Shown: positions 1-13,205, numbered from the stretch's first letter. The stretch is DNA of 64,000 bases from Anas platyrhynchos (GCF_047663525.1 NC_092590.1:51800501-51864500); one strand, 5' to 3'. The notes: generated by a model not told the origin, from the sequence alone. Numbers and translations: made by a program.

Positions 1-547
1 GGAGAGATCCTGAGCAGGGGTCTCACTCATCCCGCGATTCAACTCGTGTCATCAGTTGCTTTCTTTAGTCGGGAGATAGGAGGGACCGACACACTGAACA
101 GCCAGGGGAAATTGTTCTTCTCTTTTCTGTCTCTTCTATAAATGACTAATTGGGCTTTTCCTTTTGTCTGAGGTCAACAGGTTTTAGCCTGTACCTCATC
201 TCATTCTCCAGGGAGTACTTGCTGCTTCAGTTACATGTTTATTTGCCTGTCCATTGTCGAGAGTCCTTTAGGGTACTCAGTTATTTGCACTTCACTTGAG
301 TGGGGTGGCCGCAGAGGGAGAAACGAGAAAGTGAAATGAGAGGAAAATACAGGCACAGGTCAGTTCCCGGCAGCTGTGGACAAGAAATGACGGCTCAGGC
401 TCGGCTCAGACTGGGGAGATCCAGCATGACTCAAGAACAGGGCTCATGGGGTGGGTTTGGGTCCTTGGACCGCTGGCTGTTGTACTCAGACAGCCCTGGT
501 CTTAACCTAAATTATCTTACAAAAAAGGGGTCTAATGTGGAAACCGG

Positions 548-620
548 GACAGATTCTGCATCGTGTAAATCTGGTGTAATTCCAACTTCAAGGGAAATAT
601 TCCAGATTGAATCTGGGATA
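548..620. repeat. Possible archosaur MITE-like remnant
   Basis: CAGATTCTGCATCGTGTAAA followed by TCTGGTGTAATTCCAACTTC resembles the TAAATCTGGAGTAACTCCA arm of the same old sauropsid palindromic repeat. Weak. Confidence 0.28.
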
Positions 621-3600
621 ATTAAGATTAAAAATTGGCTCTGGAAGTCTTTTCTTTGGCAATAAAGTTAGAGAAGTACTGTGAAGAAAAATAATTCAAA
701 CCAGAACATTGTTTCAGTGCTCTTTTAAATAACATATGCTATAGGCGCTTTGAAGGCATTTGTTCTCCATGGCAGCAGTATTTTAAAACTTTCACTTTGG
801 CTCCACTAACCGAGTTAACCCTTGAGAACCAAGTGTGTTTAAAATAGGCTACATACACAGACACCATTTTGCAGGACATTCTCCAAATAACAGTAATTTA
901 AAAATATCTTTTAGAGTGATATGATTGCTGCTGTGGCAGTGGCAAGCTTCCTAGTGAGGATGAAGCCATGCATTCACAAAGCAGGCAATGCAATGAGTCT
1001 GTATTTATACCTTACTTGTCACAGTGTTGTTTTTTCTTCTTTCCTGGTGAAAACTTTGCTATCTGAATGCTAAACTCAACACACCAAGAAGGAGCAATTT
1101 TGGAAGGCAGTTGTTTAGTGTCTCTGGGAAGCAAACTCTGAACGGAGTCCCTAAAGGAATGGAGGAAAACTGAAGAGCCATAAATTACTCGGCATTTTTC
1201 TAGCTCCCATGAATAAGATGACAAGCTCTCCTCTAATAGTCACTGTGTCCAGTGCCACTTCATTTGTGAGGCCTGTGTCCCCTGTAGAAATGATTTCACC
1301 ATAACTTTATTGCAATTGCTGAGGAGGTGCTGGTGCTTGTTTTGTGTAGCTGGGCAATTTTTCCAGGTCTGGCGTTCAGCCCCAATGAAATCACGAGGTC
1401 TGTCATTCCTATAGTGGTCCCAGATTTTCACCACAGGTTAATCAGATCTTTCTTCAGGGTGTGGAAAAAAAAAAAAAAAAAGAGGGGAAAAATAAGAATC
1501 AGCTGTGTCTGTCTTTGATTCCTTGTGGCATATAAATAATATGTCTTTGGAAAACGTGTTTTCCACTTTTTAAGCGGGGTGGGGAAGTAGGAGGGGTTAA
1601 ATCTTTCAAAAGTACAGGAACACTGAGCCTTGTCACCCCTGTTTTTTTGCCAGAGGACCCCTTGTTGAACCAGCAAACGAGGATCTCACAATAACACTAA
1701 CTCTTTCTCTGGGCAATCTTTCAAGCCACTTGATGAGCAGGTTCATAGGGCTAGGGAGCAGAGAGACATGTCCTGCCCCAAACCTGCTGCTGCAAGGAAC
1801 TGAGCAGCCGTCCTCCCACCACCCCGCATGGGTGCCCCGGAGGGAGGCAGGGAGATGGAAAACAAGCACAGAAGAGACCAGACGCAGCCCCGAATGGACC
1901 TGCAGATGGGGCCCATCTGAGGTTTCTTTCAGAGAAAGTGAATTGTGGGATAATCCCTCACCTTTCTGGCCCCTACTCCCATCCGTGTTTTGCTTCCTTT
2001 GTCCCAAGATAACAGGCTAAGTGCTGAAGGAATAGTGGTAAGGACACAAAAAAATGTCTAAATTAGAGCAGTGCTCTTTGCTGGCTCTCTTTGCTAGTTG
2101 AGGACACCACAGAAAAGGAGTAGGGTAGGAACAGGTCACTTCACCCCTATTTTCTATTTTCACAGTCAAAGGGAATAGAAACGTGTTCTCCTCAGTGTCA
2201 AGAGAATCCAGAATTTCCTTTCCCTCTCGTTTTGTGATGGGAGAAAACATTTGTGCAGCCAAAGTAAATCCAAATAAATTCTTGCAATTCCTATCCGTCA
2301 CCGAACTTCTATTTTCTCTTCTTAGTTATTTTTCTCCCAATGTGCTCTACACTACTACAAGAAAAAGGTGTTATTTAAATCCACACCTTTATGAAACCTT
2401 GTGGGGATCACCTCATTAAGAAAGCTGCAAGCAGAGTCTTGGGAGGTCCGAATGAATCTATGATGCCTGCTATGATTACTCTTTTCTGAAACATAGTAGG
2501 GTTTAGTCAACTTGACAATGTGAAGGGTTCGAGGAAATGCTTTCCCCCAGAAACACCAGCAGCTGTACGGCTGGGGGCTGATCAAAACAGCACTCGGAAG
2601 TGTCACTGCAGCCTCTGCCATGAACGGGGAAGTCAGAGGCACGCAGTTCTTACGGAAGGTTAAAATATATAGGTAGTTAGACAGCTTGGGTGGACAGAAG
2701 CCATTGTAAATATCTGAGGAGTCGAGTGCCTTTTTTTTTCTGGGAGACAAATGGTCCCACAGCCCACTTAGCACCTGCCAGTGCCCCTCGGCTGCCCTTT
2801 GCCCCGTGGGGCTGCTTGTTCTGACGGCTTCTAAAGCTCTCCCGGCTTCAAATTCCTTCTCCGTATGTTGGCTTTTTTCATTGCTGCCTATCCCAATATT
2901 GACTTAGGAAAGAAGGGGAGTTAAAAGTAGCCAGCTCCTGTGCTGCCTACAAGACCTTCTGCCTAGCTTTGCTTTAGGCCCCTGAATCACAAACATTGGC
3001 TTAAGCTACCATTAGCATCTGAATGGAGATAAAGGTCGCAGGAGAAGCTAGGGTAGGCAGCTACCTTGTGCAAGCATCACCCCTCAATTATTTTGAGGAG
3101 TAGAAGAGAAGCAGGATCACAGCAGAGAATGTTTGCGTCCCATTTCAGCAGCAAGGGATTATTTGGAATTAAGGAAGTAACAAATTTGCTTTAAAAAAAA
3201 AAAAAAGTTGCATTCCTGAAGGAGACTACTGGAGCCTGAGCGAAGCCTGCTGTCGGTGACGGGTGGCTTCAGCTCCTCACTTCTCCTTGTCCTTGCCCCT
3301 GTGCTGCTCTGCCTGGCCAAGCCCAGGGAATGGGGGGAAAGGGAAATGTGGGGCATGCACGGGTGGCACAGGTTTACAAAGGTCAGTAAACTTGGGCTCC
3401 ATCAGACCACCAGAGAGAGTGGGTTTCCCAGCTGGAAGCACTCAAACATGTGGCCCTGCACGGAAAAACACCCTCGCTCCAGCCTCCAGGAATGCATCTC
3501 TGCCACGGTTAGTAAAAGTGTCCCAGAATATCTCAGCGTCGCAGCGTTACACAAGAAGACAGCCAGACTCGGCGTTCAGATTCGGGATTAAAAACAACTG

Positions 3601-6600
3601 CTGGATTCCCACCCAGAAGCAAAAATAAAACAAGTAGAGGCTGAGAGCACAGGCACCGTGGGCTCCCTCAGCTCAGCTCCGCAGCTTCTGTGGCATCTGC
3701 TGGAACCACAGCAGAAAGGAGACACGGCAAAAGCCAAACCCAAAGTAGACTGCAGTGACGTGTCCTCCAGGCAGACAAGTTTCTGGATCTCTACAAAGAC
3801 TAAAACACGCCAGGAATGGTTGTTTTGACCCTGCTTTGATTCTAAGAGCAGGTGGTGGATCCCAAAATATCCTGGTGCTGTGGCTTTCTTTGGCAAGGCG
3901 TCAGCACCAAGAGAGATCTGATGTCATCTTGATGTCAGAGCTTGAGTGTGATACATGGATATGTCAACACGATGACCCACCCCCTGGGACGTGGGCCTCT
4001 CCCGTTTGCAGAGGAGAGCTGAGGACCAGCCCGGCCATGCAGTGAGCCCGCAGAGGTGGCCACAGAGGGAGGACAGTGACAGGCTCAGGGACATGCTTGA
4101 TGGCATACCCTGGCAGCAGCTGGGCAGTTCCTGAGGAAACACACAAGTGGAAGGCATGCAGCCATCAAACTCGCCCTGTAACCAGAGGGGCATGTCCAAA
4201 GGCTAGCTCTGGTGGGGAAGACCTGGGCACAGTCTGTGCTCCTGACTCCAGGAATTACATAGGTACCTGGAACCTGAACAGGACCACAAGAGATGCTGTG
4301 TGCTGAGGGTACAAGCAGAACTTGTATGGTCTGAGTGGTAAAGACCACTTGTTTGGTCTTCATGGTGGTGGTGACAGGTCCCCAGACTTATTAAAATGTG
4401 TCATCAGTCCTCAAGTTCTTTGGACATGTGGGGGGTAGTTTTGCTGACAATTAGAGAAAACACAGTGATCAGGTCCGTGTTAGGAGGAGGATTTTGTCAG
4501 GGGAAGAGAAAACTGAGGGCAGAAGGAAGGGTTAAGCCTATGAGGAAAGCATAGGCAGAGGCTTGGGTTCTCTTTCAGGGATTCAATTATGCACTCAGTA
4601 ATTTGCTAAAGCAGCTACAAGGCTACAAAGGTGCAAATTTAGATTACCTGTTGTTGTGTTCATAGTAGGCCAGAAAACCTTCAGCTGTCTGAGAATTTAG
4701 GAGACTGGGTCTGACCAACTAGATGAAATCAATCAGCTAACTATGTAGGGAAAAGAAGACCACATGCTCCAAAAATGCAGTGAATTCACTATGATGTGTA
4801 AATGAGGGGCAACTGTTGAAATCTACAACATTACAGTGTTGTGTTACAGGGATGAGAAGAAGATGAATGTTTTCCTTGAGGCCACCGTGATCACCAATGA
4901 TGTTTGTCACATTTGGAAAATGAAATAAAACATAAAATCCTTAAGGATAATATTACGTGCAACAAGCTGTTATCTGCAGGAGTCTGCTAGATGTCTCTGA
5001 GAAAAATCTGTATCCAAAAGGTGGAATTCTAAGGAAAGTTTCTAATGTTTTCATTTCACTCATTCGATCTACACCACTGAAAGGGCTTTGCTTTGGAAAC
5101 ACAGAAAACAGAGCCAACTTTCCACTTCTAGCATCTCCCATTCAGAAGGAATGTGCAGAAGACCTTGATATGATATGAATTAAAATGATTATGTCTTTGC
5201 CAGCCCTAAATTCCAGGAAGCGAAGCACACCATCCTCATCTGCTGTTCCAGGCAACATTTGCTTTTACTCTAGCCTAAATACCAGACTGTTTCCTAAATC
5301 CCCAGAAGCTGACCGTTCGCTCAGATTCCCCAAGCTCTCCCAGCAGAGCAGTGTGCTCTCCAGGCATTTCAGGCACTCTTGCATGCCATCCAAAATCGTC
5401 TCCTGCCCCCTGGGGTTTTAGAGACGCCTTTGGAAGAAAAACAATGGGCTTCCATGGTATGTGGGGCTGGTAGGACACACTGCCTGCACAGGGGCCCCTT
5501 GGTGATACCTCTTGGTAGGGCCAGGAGAGCATTTGTTCTTTGAACCCATGCTAGCTTGCAAACCTGTAGGTTAGTGGGTTTCATAAAGGAGATTCAGAGC
5601 TTCATGAAACCTTTCCATAGGATAACTGTGCTATTATTGCTTCTTTGATTCCTCTCTAACATCTTCCATTACACTACTTTCTATGCATAGGCAGTGGGTA
5701 TCTTATCCCCCAGCACATGTCCTCCCAAAGAGATGTAGAAATCCTCTGGCCTTGAGTAGATGTGTCTTGTGTAGATTTGGGTGCTTGGCCACCTCTGTGA
5801 CACCATGGATGCCTCACCTTCAAATCTTACTTCTTGGTCCAGGGAAGCTGTAGGGAAGATGATAGGCATTGGAAGGACTGAAGCAAAGCGATAGGGTTTG
5901 TAGAAGACGAGAAAAAGCATGTCTCATCTGACTCCCATAATAACCATGCAACATGAGCATCCCAGGAGGATCTTCTTTTCCTCAAAACCCCAGGAAATCT
6001 CTATGTAGAGGCAGGACAATCTCTCAGCACACACTCCTACTATGTTTCACCTGGCCAGGGAGTCAGGAAGGGGAAGGGTGACAAGGTCCTGGGGTTAGCC
6101 CCAGGGGTATGAAGCTCTGTCGCAGACAAAGCAAGAGGTTTGGTGAGATGACCCATTTGGGGATTTCCTCCTTCCCAGCCCTCAGCCCTGGTGGGTATTG
6201 CCTAGCCAGTCCCTGGCTCTGCAGAGGAACTGGGCTGATGTTTTCTGAGTGTGGAACGCATCATGCCAGCAACATCTGACGCTCTTCAAAGAGATTACAG
6301 ACTACATCTGGCGGAGGCGCTGGATTTGCTGCTGTCATGTAGAGGAAGGATGTAGATAGAGAGGCTCATGCAGTAGCCAGACAGCTATTAAAATGTACAG
6401 ATTTTGATCCAGGGGACAATAAGGTCAATCAAAACCTTAAATTTTTTGGGATTCCTATGCCTGCTGTATGCTGGTAAATCACCACTCAGCCTGCTTCCCC
6501 CTCCTGTCACCAAAATCTGCTGACTTTGGTGTCCCAGAAGTGCAGGGCTGTAGCAGAGCAAACAGCAAAGCATGACAAAGGGTGTGGTGTTCCTACTAGT

Positions 6601-8302
6601 TTCTACTGAATTAAGATTTTTAAAAAAATACAGAAAGCTGCAGCATTAAGTACTTTACTAGGTATTTTCTGAAGTTTCTGAGGGATTTATGTACTGAATA
6701 ACCAATGATGTCACTCAGGGGTAGTATAGTAGCTTTTAATCTTGAAAAAATAATTAATTAGACACAATAGCATATTTTGACAAGCACTGTTCTTTCCAAA
6801 ATACAAAAATAATGTTATTATTGCACTAACTACATAAGAAATAATTAAGGACTTGGTAAGCATTTGGTCAAAAACTGTCCCTCTGTATACAGTAAATAAA
6901 AGTTTTTCCATAAAAGACCATACTGCCTGGGTTAATATCCATGTTCCCAAATTCTGTATAAGGTGACTAAAAAAATTTCAGCATGGTATATGTATATGTA
7001 CATCACCTCATGTCAGAGGTCCTCTTTCTTTTCAGTGGGAGGAACTCAGGACAGGGAGTGCAGCTGAGCAGGGCGGCTTCAGCCCAACATCTTTCTGCAG
7101 CCAAGCATCACGAAATCACTGCTTGAAGCGGGCTCCTGGCAGCTGCTAATGCAAATGGAAAAACTTCAACTAACCAAAACAGGTCACTGCTTTCTCCTGG
7201 AAAAGACTTTAGTAGGAGTTTTTAGTTTTCTCTGAGAAATCTCTCTTTTCCCCTGAACATACAGAAAAAGAAGGAAAAACAACAAAGAATGACAGAAGTC
7301 CCCCCGGAGGTGTGACTCTCCCCACAACTGCCAGGGCGATCCGAGCCCCGTGCTCTGGCTGTGCCTGTTTACTTCTTTGTGCAGTGATGAAGTCCTGCTG
7401 GCTCACCTTCCAGCTGTTGCAACAGACAGCCACATCCTGAGACTCTTCCTCTGTCCATCTTACTTCAGAGCGAAGCACTTTCCTGCTTACTGAAGTGGGG
7501 ACAGGGGAAAACTGGGTCAAGAGAAAGTGCAGAGGCTTCAAGCTGTGCTGGCGACACGGGCGGACCAAATGCTGGGTGTAGCTCTGGACTGAGGCAGGGG
7601 TATACACCCGAGAGAGAAGGAGATCATGATGGGTTTGGTCAATATATGGGTCCAAGACTTCTCTAAGCAGTTTTGAAAACAGAGAATGGTGAAACACAGG
7701 GATGAGGCCAAAGAAACACAAGTAGCTCCTTTCCAGCTCCTCTTCCTTCTGACACCTCCTCGTCTGGTTAAATCCAATGTGTAGGACAAGGCTTCAACAG
7801 GCAGTGACTGTAATCCTAAGTATTTCTAAGGTGCATCAAAAGAGAGGAGAATTTGAAAAACAACAACAACACACATAATTTCATTAAAATATTGAGGAGT
7901 GCATGGTATGCTGTCTCAAGAAAATGAGATATGCAGTATTTCCAGTAAATCAGATAACATTCATACAAGAACAAGAATGTGACTACACTAGATATTTAGG
8001 CTGATTTTTACTATATTTGACAACTGCTTTGAAGAGAAATCAGCATTTTAGAAAGATTTTTCGTTTCCTATATGCATAGCAAAAGGATTTAGAGGTGCAG
8101 AGGTCAGTCATTTTTTTAAAGGGCATGGTTCTATAGATCAAAATGTTATATCATGGCATTAAATTTGTTTCATTACAAACTTTAATCCCTACCAGGTTGT
8201 TATGATTCCTACTGGAGAAAAACTTTGAAAAATAAACCAAGTCCTGATAGCACAGTTTTGAAACACTATCTCTGGCATTACTTTTGAAATCCTTTTGAAA
8301 TG

Positions 8303-8341
8303 TTTTTTTTTTTTTTGTTTGTTTGTTTGTTTGTTTTTTTT
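8303..8341 (+). repeat. Poly(T) followed by (GTTT)n
   Basis: A T14 run, five GTTT units and another T run. Simple low-complexity DNA. Confidence 0.95.
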
Positions 8342-8673
8342 GTCACATTATTTGCTTTTACTAGCTTGCTTTCCTAATCTGTGAGTTTTATATTATAATT
8401 AGTGTCTTCTTCTTTTTTTTTTTTTTGGCAAAGAAAAATCTGAATATTTTCCTCAGAGAAAATAATACACCAAGTTTCTATAGCATACTATATACTGCTT
8501 GTCACTCTGCTGATGACATGTTTTGCAGGCACAGGTATAATTTCAAGTTGGCAGTGCAACCTTAAACTTCAATTTCAAGAATGCTACTTTATTAGCATGA
8601 CCTGCCAGATTCCCATAAACTAGCAATGTTGTGCAATGCTTCTCCCATGCTGCCATCCCTTAGCACAGATCTA

Positions 8674-8712
8674 TTTTTTTTTTCCCTTTTTTTTTTTTTT
8701 TTTTTTTTTTTT
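8674..8712 (+). repeat. Poly(T)/pyrimidine tract
   Basis: A 39-base, almost pure T tract with one CCC interruption. It directly precedes CCAG at 8713-8716 and would act as the polypyrimidine tract of the exon-like segment that follows. Confidence 0.95.
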
Positions 8713-8716
8713 CCAG

Positions 8717-8897
8717 AACAGAAGAGCATTGCAGCATTACTGGGGCAGCGTAGGCAATTTTACAAAACACATCTTCTAGAGAAAGATTACCATAATCCAT
8801 TATTTCCTCCTATAGCTAATCCAGGAAGTGTCAAGAGCAGCTTGATTTACCGTCTAGAACAAATGAATGTAAAAATAAAACTTAGAGAACCATATGA
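8717..8897 (+). other. Exon-like open frame of unknown gene (candidate)
   Basis: I do not recognise this segment. A 39-nt pyrimidine tract plus TTCCAG ends at 8716 and a GTAAGC donor starts at 8898; the 181 bases between are open in one frame for 59 codons (enter after one base of a codon, leave after two). The peptide begins KSIAALLGQRRQFYKTHLLE (after Gln) and continues KDYHNPLFPPIANPGSVKSS, then LIYRLEQMNVKIKLREPY. It is soluble-looking, basic and Pro/aromatic-rich, and not repeat-like. The frame ends in a stop only through the donor (GAG TAA). No partner exon was found nearby. It could be an internal exon of an unannotated gene, a relic exon, or chance in AT-rich DNA. Confidence 0.35.
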
Positions 8898-9127
8898 GTA
8901 AGCTACATACAGAAGTCAGTCATTATTGTACTTTCTGTACACTATGTGAAAGAATACTTTTTCCTGCAACTTTCTTAATTTCTCTGTACTTTCATTTACA
9001 ATTGTTTTGTTGATTGTTTGTTTACAACAATTGTTTGTTTGTTATTAATATTTTGTCATTATTTTTTTTTACTCCGGTAAGTACCAAGATTAGGGCTATG
9101 TGGTGATGGATGCTTTGTATACACACA

Positions 9128-9248
9128 TGGATGGATAGATAGATACCTATAGATATAGATATAGATAGATAGATGTAGATAGATAGATAGATAGATAGAT
9201 AGACAGATAGATAGATAGATAGAAATAGATAGATAGATATTAGATAGA
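9128..9248 (+). repeat. (GATA)n / (ATAG)n compound microsatellite
   Basis: About 120 bases of GATA repeats with GATATA, GATGTAGATA, GACA and GAAATA variants, preceded by a short GGAT run. Interrupted, so probably old. Confidence 0.95.
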
Positions 9249-9576
9249 GCCTGTTCCACAGCCTGCAGACACATGCTCCCCCATCTCCTGTCTCAATCCT
9301 TGGTCTCAGGAGAAGACAGTAGATCTAGGTCTGGTTCAATCACTGTGCAGAGGTGAAGTTGCTCTGGCCCTGGATTTGGTTAAGGATTGGGTGCTGCTGG
9401 ACCATGAGAATCGAGGAACTCTGCTTATGCAGTGGTGGTGGGTCTGCACCAGAGGATGCTACAAAGGACACGACGGGATTCACAAGGAGACATCTCATTT
9501 AAATGAGAAAATTTTTCAAAATGTTCAAATTAAAAAGGAAAGGGAAAAGGAAAATCCGGGTTTTGTGGCCAAGATA

Positions 9577-9850
9577 AGAATGGAAGAACAGCCGTACTGA
9601 GTCAGACCATAGGCCCATCTTGTCTTTGACCATGTCCACTAACAAGTAACAGACTAGTAAAGGCAAATATGTAAAGCTGTTTTCTCAGAGTATCAATCTA
9701 GACTTCAATGATTTGCATCTCAGAGACCGCTGGAGCCAAGGGTTTGTTTCTTCATGTTTAATAGTTCTCCATGTCCATGAATTTTTCCAGTTGCACTTTG
9801 AACCCAAGCAGTTTTTTAGCCTCTGACACCAAAGATTTCCCTGGACATAA
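9577..9850 (+). mobile_element. Ancient CR1-type 3' region relic
   Basis: GAACAGCCGTACTGAGTCAG followed by ACCATAGGCCCATCTTGTC, and later CCATGTCCATGAATTTTTCC with TTTGAACCCAAGCAG, parallel the widespread amniote CR1 3' unit (…CAGCCATACTGGGTCAGACC…, …TTTTTGAACCC…). It is heavily diverged with no coding capacity. Confidence 0.7.
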
Positions 9851-9889
9851 GCATCAGCAGACCCTTAGGAGAGACAAATACCACTGACA

Positions 9890-10235
9890 ACAGTATGGAC
9901 ACTAGCAAGGTTGGAGAGGCCCAAAGGCAAAGTCAAAATGGGGAAATCAGGCTTTAGAGATTCCACTAAAGAGAAGCATAAATTAGAGCAGGCAATAAAT
10001 AACAGGAAAATTAATAGGAAGGATCATCATAAATTTTATTAAGTGAAGTGCAAAAAGTTTAAAACAAACAGCAAGGGATTCTTTACCTAAAGAAAGAGGG
10101 TTTTGTGGAAAGAATTGGGGGCCCACTGGATCATGAGGAATGAAAAGGAATATTCAAAATAAACACACTATTGAGAAGCTGAGTACTTTTCCTTCATCTT
10201 TGTCTATCAACAAAAATGTGGAAATATGCCTGCCC
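9890..10235 (+). mobile_element. Probable ancient CR1 ORF2 relic
   Basis: AGGCAAAGTCAAAATGGGG, then AAAATTAATAGGAAGGATC, GGGGGCCCACTGGATCATGA and GAGAAGCTGAGTACTTTTCC resemble the CR1 ORF2 stretch between endonuclease and reverse transcriptase (pattern ...K.EKLNEFFASVFT). It lies downstream of a 3'-region relic in the same orientation, so at least two insertions are implied. Confidence 0.45.
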
Positions 10236-10239
10236 TGAA

Positions 10240-12740
10240 CTCAGTCACTTCCTTTAAGAAATACGAGATCTTCTTGGAAATGAAAATCTCAGAAGAAACC
10301 AGAGTTTGGAGGGAGTAACTTCTGCAGGGAGTTTACTTCTGCAGTAAATATATAGAAGTAAATATTGATCATGCACATATTCCGTGATATTTTGGCTGGT
10401 AGTCAAAAGGTTTCCAACCACCAGAAAGAAGGGGTCAGCCCTCTCAGATAGTGGGCTGGTCAAACTAGGTGACAGCCCAAGAGGTGAGGACAGAAGAACA
10501 CCTAACTTTGCCATGGGAAGAAAGGACCTCTCATGGTCTTCGTCTTGAAAGACCATGCTCCGTATAATCCTGAAGACCGTGTATTTTACCAGAAAGCTGG
10601 GATAGCAGAGACAAGTAGACATTGGAGCTGTTATATCCTATTCCCAGCTTGTGGAACCAAACTATGAGACATTGGCTTCTGTTATGGGGTGGAAGCATAT
10701 CCTTCACCAGTAACATCCGCTCTATAGGTACTGGTTCTTTCCTTGATGGTGGGAATTGAAGTCTGACTTTCCAGAGCTTTTGGGTCCATGGAACAGGCAG
10801 AGATTTGGCCATACTGGGAATTAACGTTGAATTCTGACACTTCAAAATAACCACTGCAGTTCAGAAAAAAAAGTAATTTCTTTGTTATAACGTCTAAAGA
10901 TCTTGAATAAAAGGAAACCATTAATTACCCCAGTGGTTCATCAGTTGGTTTGTTAGAAGTCCAGGGTTTGAAAGACTGAGGGAAGGGGCAGAAAAAGAAC
11001 AAGATTGCAACCAAGACTGCAACCTGTTAACTTCACTGAGACCTGGCACGCTTCACCAAGAGCAGCTCAGCACGGTGTTAGGGTGTCAGCTTGTGAATCC
11101 TCCCTTCTCACCACACAACCCTCCAGAAGTTGGCTGGAGATGACAGCATAACACAAAATACCTTGGCTACGTGCTGAATTGTCTTATTACGCTACCAAGA
11201 GTAAAGGGAAGACATTAAGGCAGGCATAGCTGGAAGCTGTATTTGTGAGAGTGATCTGGACTTCATGTTATTTATATCTGTAAAGCGATTAACCCTTGCA
11301 CTCTTCTTTCAACACTTCAGCTCTATTTTCTTTTTAAAATGATACAGAGAACTAAGTCTGGGGGTATTTCCTAAGTAACTCTGTATGTGGCTGCCATCGT
11401 TGCTTGCTCTTGGGGGTTTCTCTCTCTTCAGCACTCACATCTAAGTTTCTTCAAATAAGTGCATATAGGGGCTGGGGCTGTGCCAATCTCCTCTCACTTG
11501 TGTATGCTCGCTGCCTCTTGGTTGCTGAGAGACACAGAAGTGAGATTTCCCCAAGGTGCTGGGAAATATTTCCTTCTGCTTGCTCAGACACACAGGGCAA
11601 ATGGCACCCTTACTCTGTGAGTTTACCTTCTTGTCTCTGCATCCTTTTTCCCTGCTGCTTCCACAAATCAAAATGTTTTGCTTTATCCTGAACTTTTTGC
11701 TATCCACTGTTACTTCTAGCAAATGCTGTAAGGGAAAATTTGTTTTTCTTTTTTCTAGCAATCAGCCAAATTATTTTTTTTTATAAAGCTTTGGTACCTG
11801 GACTGGGATGCTGGTTCACATTTGTGGGTGTGTGTTCACCCCCCCAAATCTGGGGAGACAGTCTATGGTTCAGGGGGCACAGACCTGTATTTTGAAGCTG
11901 AAGGAAGAGATGATTTCTAAACCTCAGTTCTGTGGGGTTTAGAAATAATTTATGTTAACTGTGTGTCCTCAGTCTGTGCCGCATGGCTCTGCTAACACCC
12001 CCCAAAATCTATTAGAAAAATACACTGGTTGATTGCATCAATTTAAAATGTTGCATGTTTCCTGTGGAGTGACAAATTCCAGCATGAACCAATGGAAAAT
12101 GAGGTCTCTGTATCAGCACACATGGAGGCAGGAGGGGATTAGAGTCCTTTCAATAATCAAAAATGTATAAAGTTGGGGCTTGGTTCAAAGCCTGAATCAG
12201 AACCTATTGAATTGGCTGGAACATTTCCAAAGGCTGCACTCGGCTTTGGACCAATTCCAGGCTGCAGAAAATAAATAGGTGAAATGTAATATCCCAAGAT
12301 ATATGGGAGCACACTTTGGATGAGTTTGTAATTTCATTTTGGACTTCATCTCTGTGCTTCTTGTCAAGTCTGGGGCTTTTTTAGCCACTTAAAAACAGCT
12401 CTAGCGTGAAGAAAACACAAAGTAGACATCTACACTAAGCAGCAGGGCATGATACAGGGATCCCAGAGCCACTGCTGCCTGCACGCCGTCCCTTCAGCTG
12501 CATGGCACTGTGCCCAGGCTAATAAGACCTGCTGAGCAACAGAATTTGTTAGCATCAGAGTAGCTTGGCCTTTAGAGCTTCTCATCTCCTCTGCTCCTTG
12601 CACCCATCTCCACATGGCCACTCCATTAGTTTCTGTCCTGTCTGCTGAGCTGCTTGTAGGGTTCTGATTTTTCTCACAAATTGGGCCAGGTTAGCAAAAT
12701 TAATGTTCTATAAATCAATTAAGTTAACCTGGTCCACCTC
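10240..12740. other. Intergenic, no gene recognised
   Basis: Unique AT-rich sequence. An ORF of 122 codons on minus (10254-10622) shows no family resemblance. No repeats beyond short homopolymers. Confidence 0.7.
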
Positions 12741-12747
12741 TTCCAGC

Positions 12748-12817
12748 TATAAAAAGGGAAGGGTTTTGTAGCAGCAGCTCCAGGGACAGACACAAGCAGC
12801 AGGGAGATGGTGGGAGG
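12748..12817 (+). promoter_or_regulatory. Candidate TATA promoter with tiny first exon
   Basis: TATAAAAAG at 12748-12756 is followed about 30 bases on by a plausible initiation region and, at 12818, a good donor GTAAGA. The presumed leader (about 12779-12817) contains ATGGTGGGAGG just before the donor. Upstream (12700-12730) lie AT-rich motifs including CAATTAAGTTAACC, reminiscent of an HNF1 half-site pair. No downstream exon was identified. Confidence 0.25.
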
Positions 12818-13205
12818 GTAAGAACAAAAGCTGCACCAAGACCTCTTCAGTCACCCTGATGCCACCAAAGTGTTGACCCCATAGAGAGTACCCAGAAAGA
12901 ATCACTGTGGTTGGTTGTCTGAAAATGTCTGTGCCTTTTACTCTTTCAAAAACACTATCCCAAAACTTAAATATCTTATTCTGTAACTCTTATATCTATT
13001 ACCTTTGCTGAATTCTTGTTATTCTTTACCTTTTACAGGAGAGAGAGCAAATGTAGAAGGAGAATAGCATTGTTCCACCTGTTACTGGTTTTAAAAGTAA
13101 AACTTCCCTATCATCATAAACACACGGACAATAACACATTTTCCCCAGACTTCTGTTTTGTCGAGAGCCTTATTCCCTCTTGAGACAGTTCATTATGTTT
13201 CTATT

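Larger units (their letters stand above)
1..8670. other. Intergenic, no gene recognised
   Basis: Mixed AT-rich DNA with a moderately GC-richer patch at about 3250-4300. Its ORFs (longest 170 codons at 7209-7721 minus) have no recognisable domain, and their codon usage looks random. PDGFRA would be expected further left, outside the window. Confidence 0.75.

Noticed and set aside
3256..3591. 111-codon plus ORF with a signal-peptide-like start (SSLLLVLAPVLLCLA)
   Set aside because: A hydrophobic start alone is weak; the remainder has no domain, a second overlapping frame is equally open, and no splice or promoter context was found.
7209..7721. 170-codon minus ORF
   Set aside because: Longest non-GC-rich ORF outside the known genes, but composition looks random, there is no recognised family and no supporting signals.
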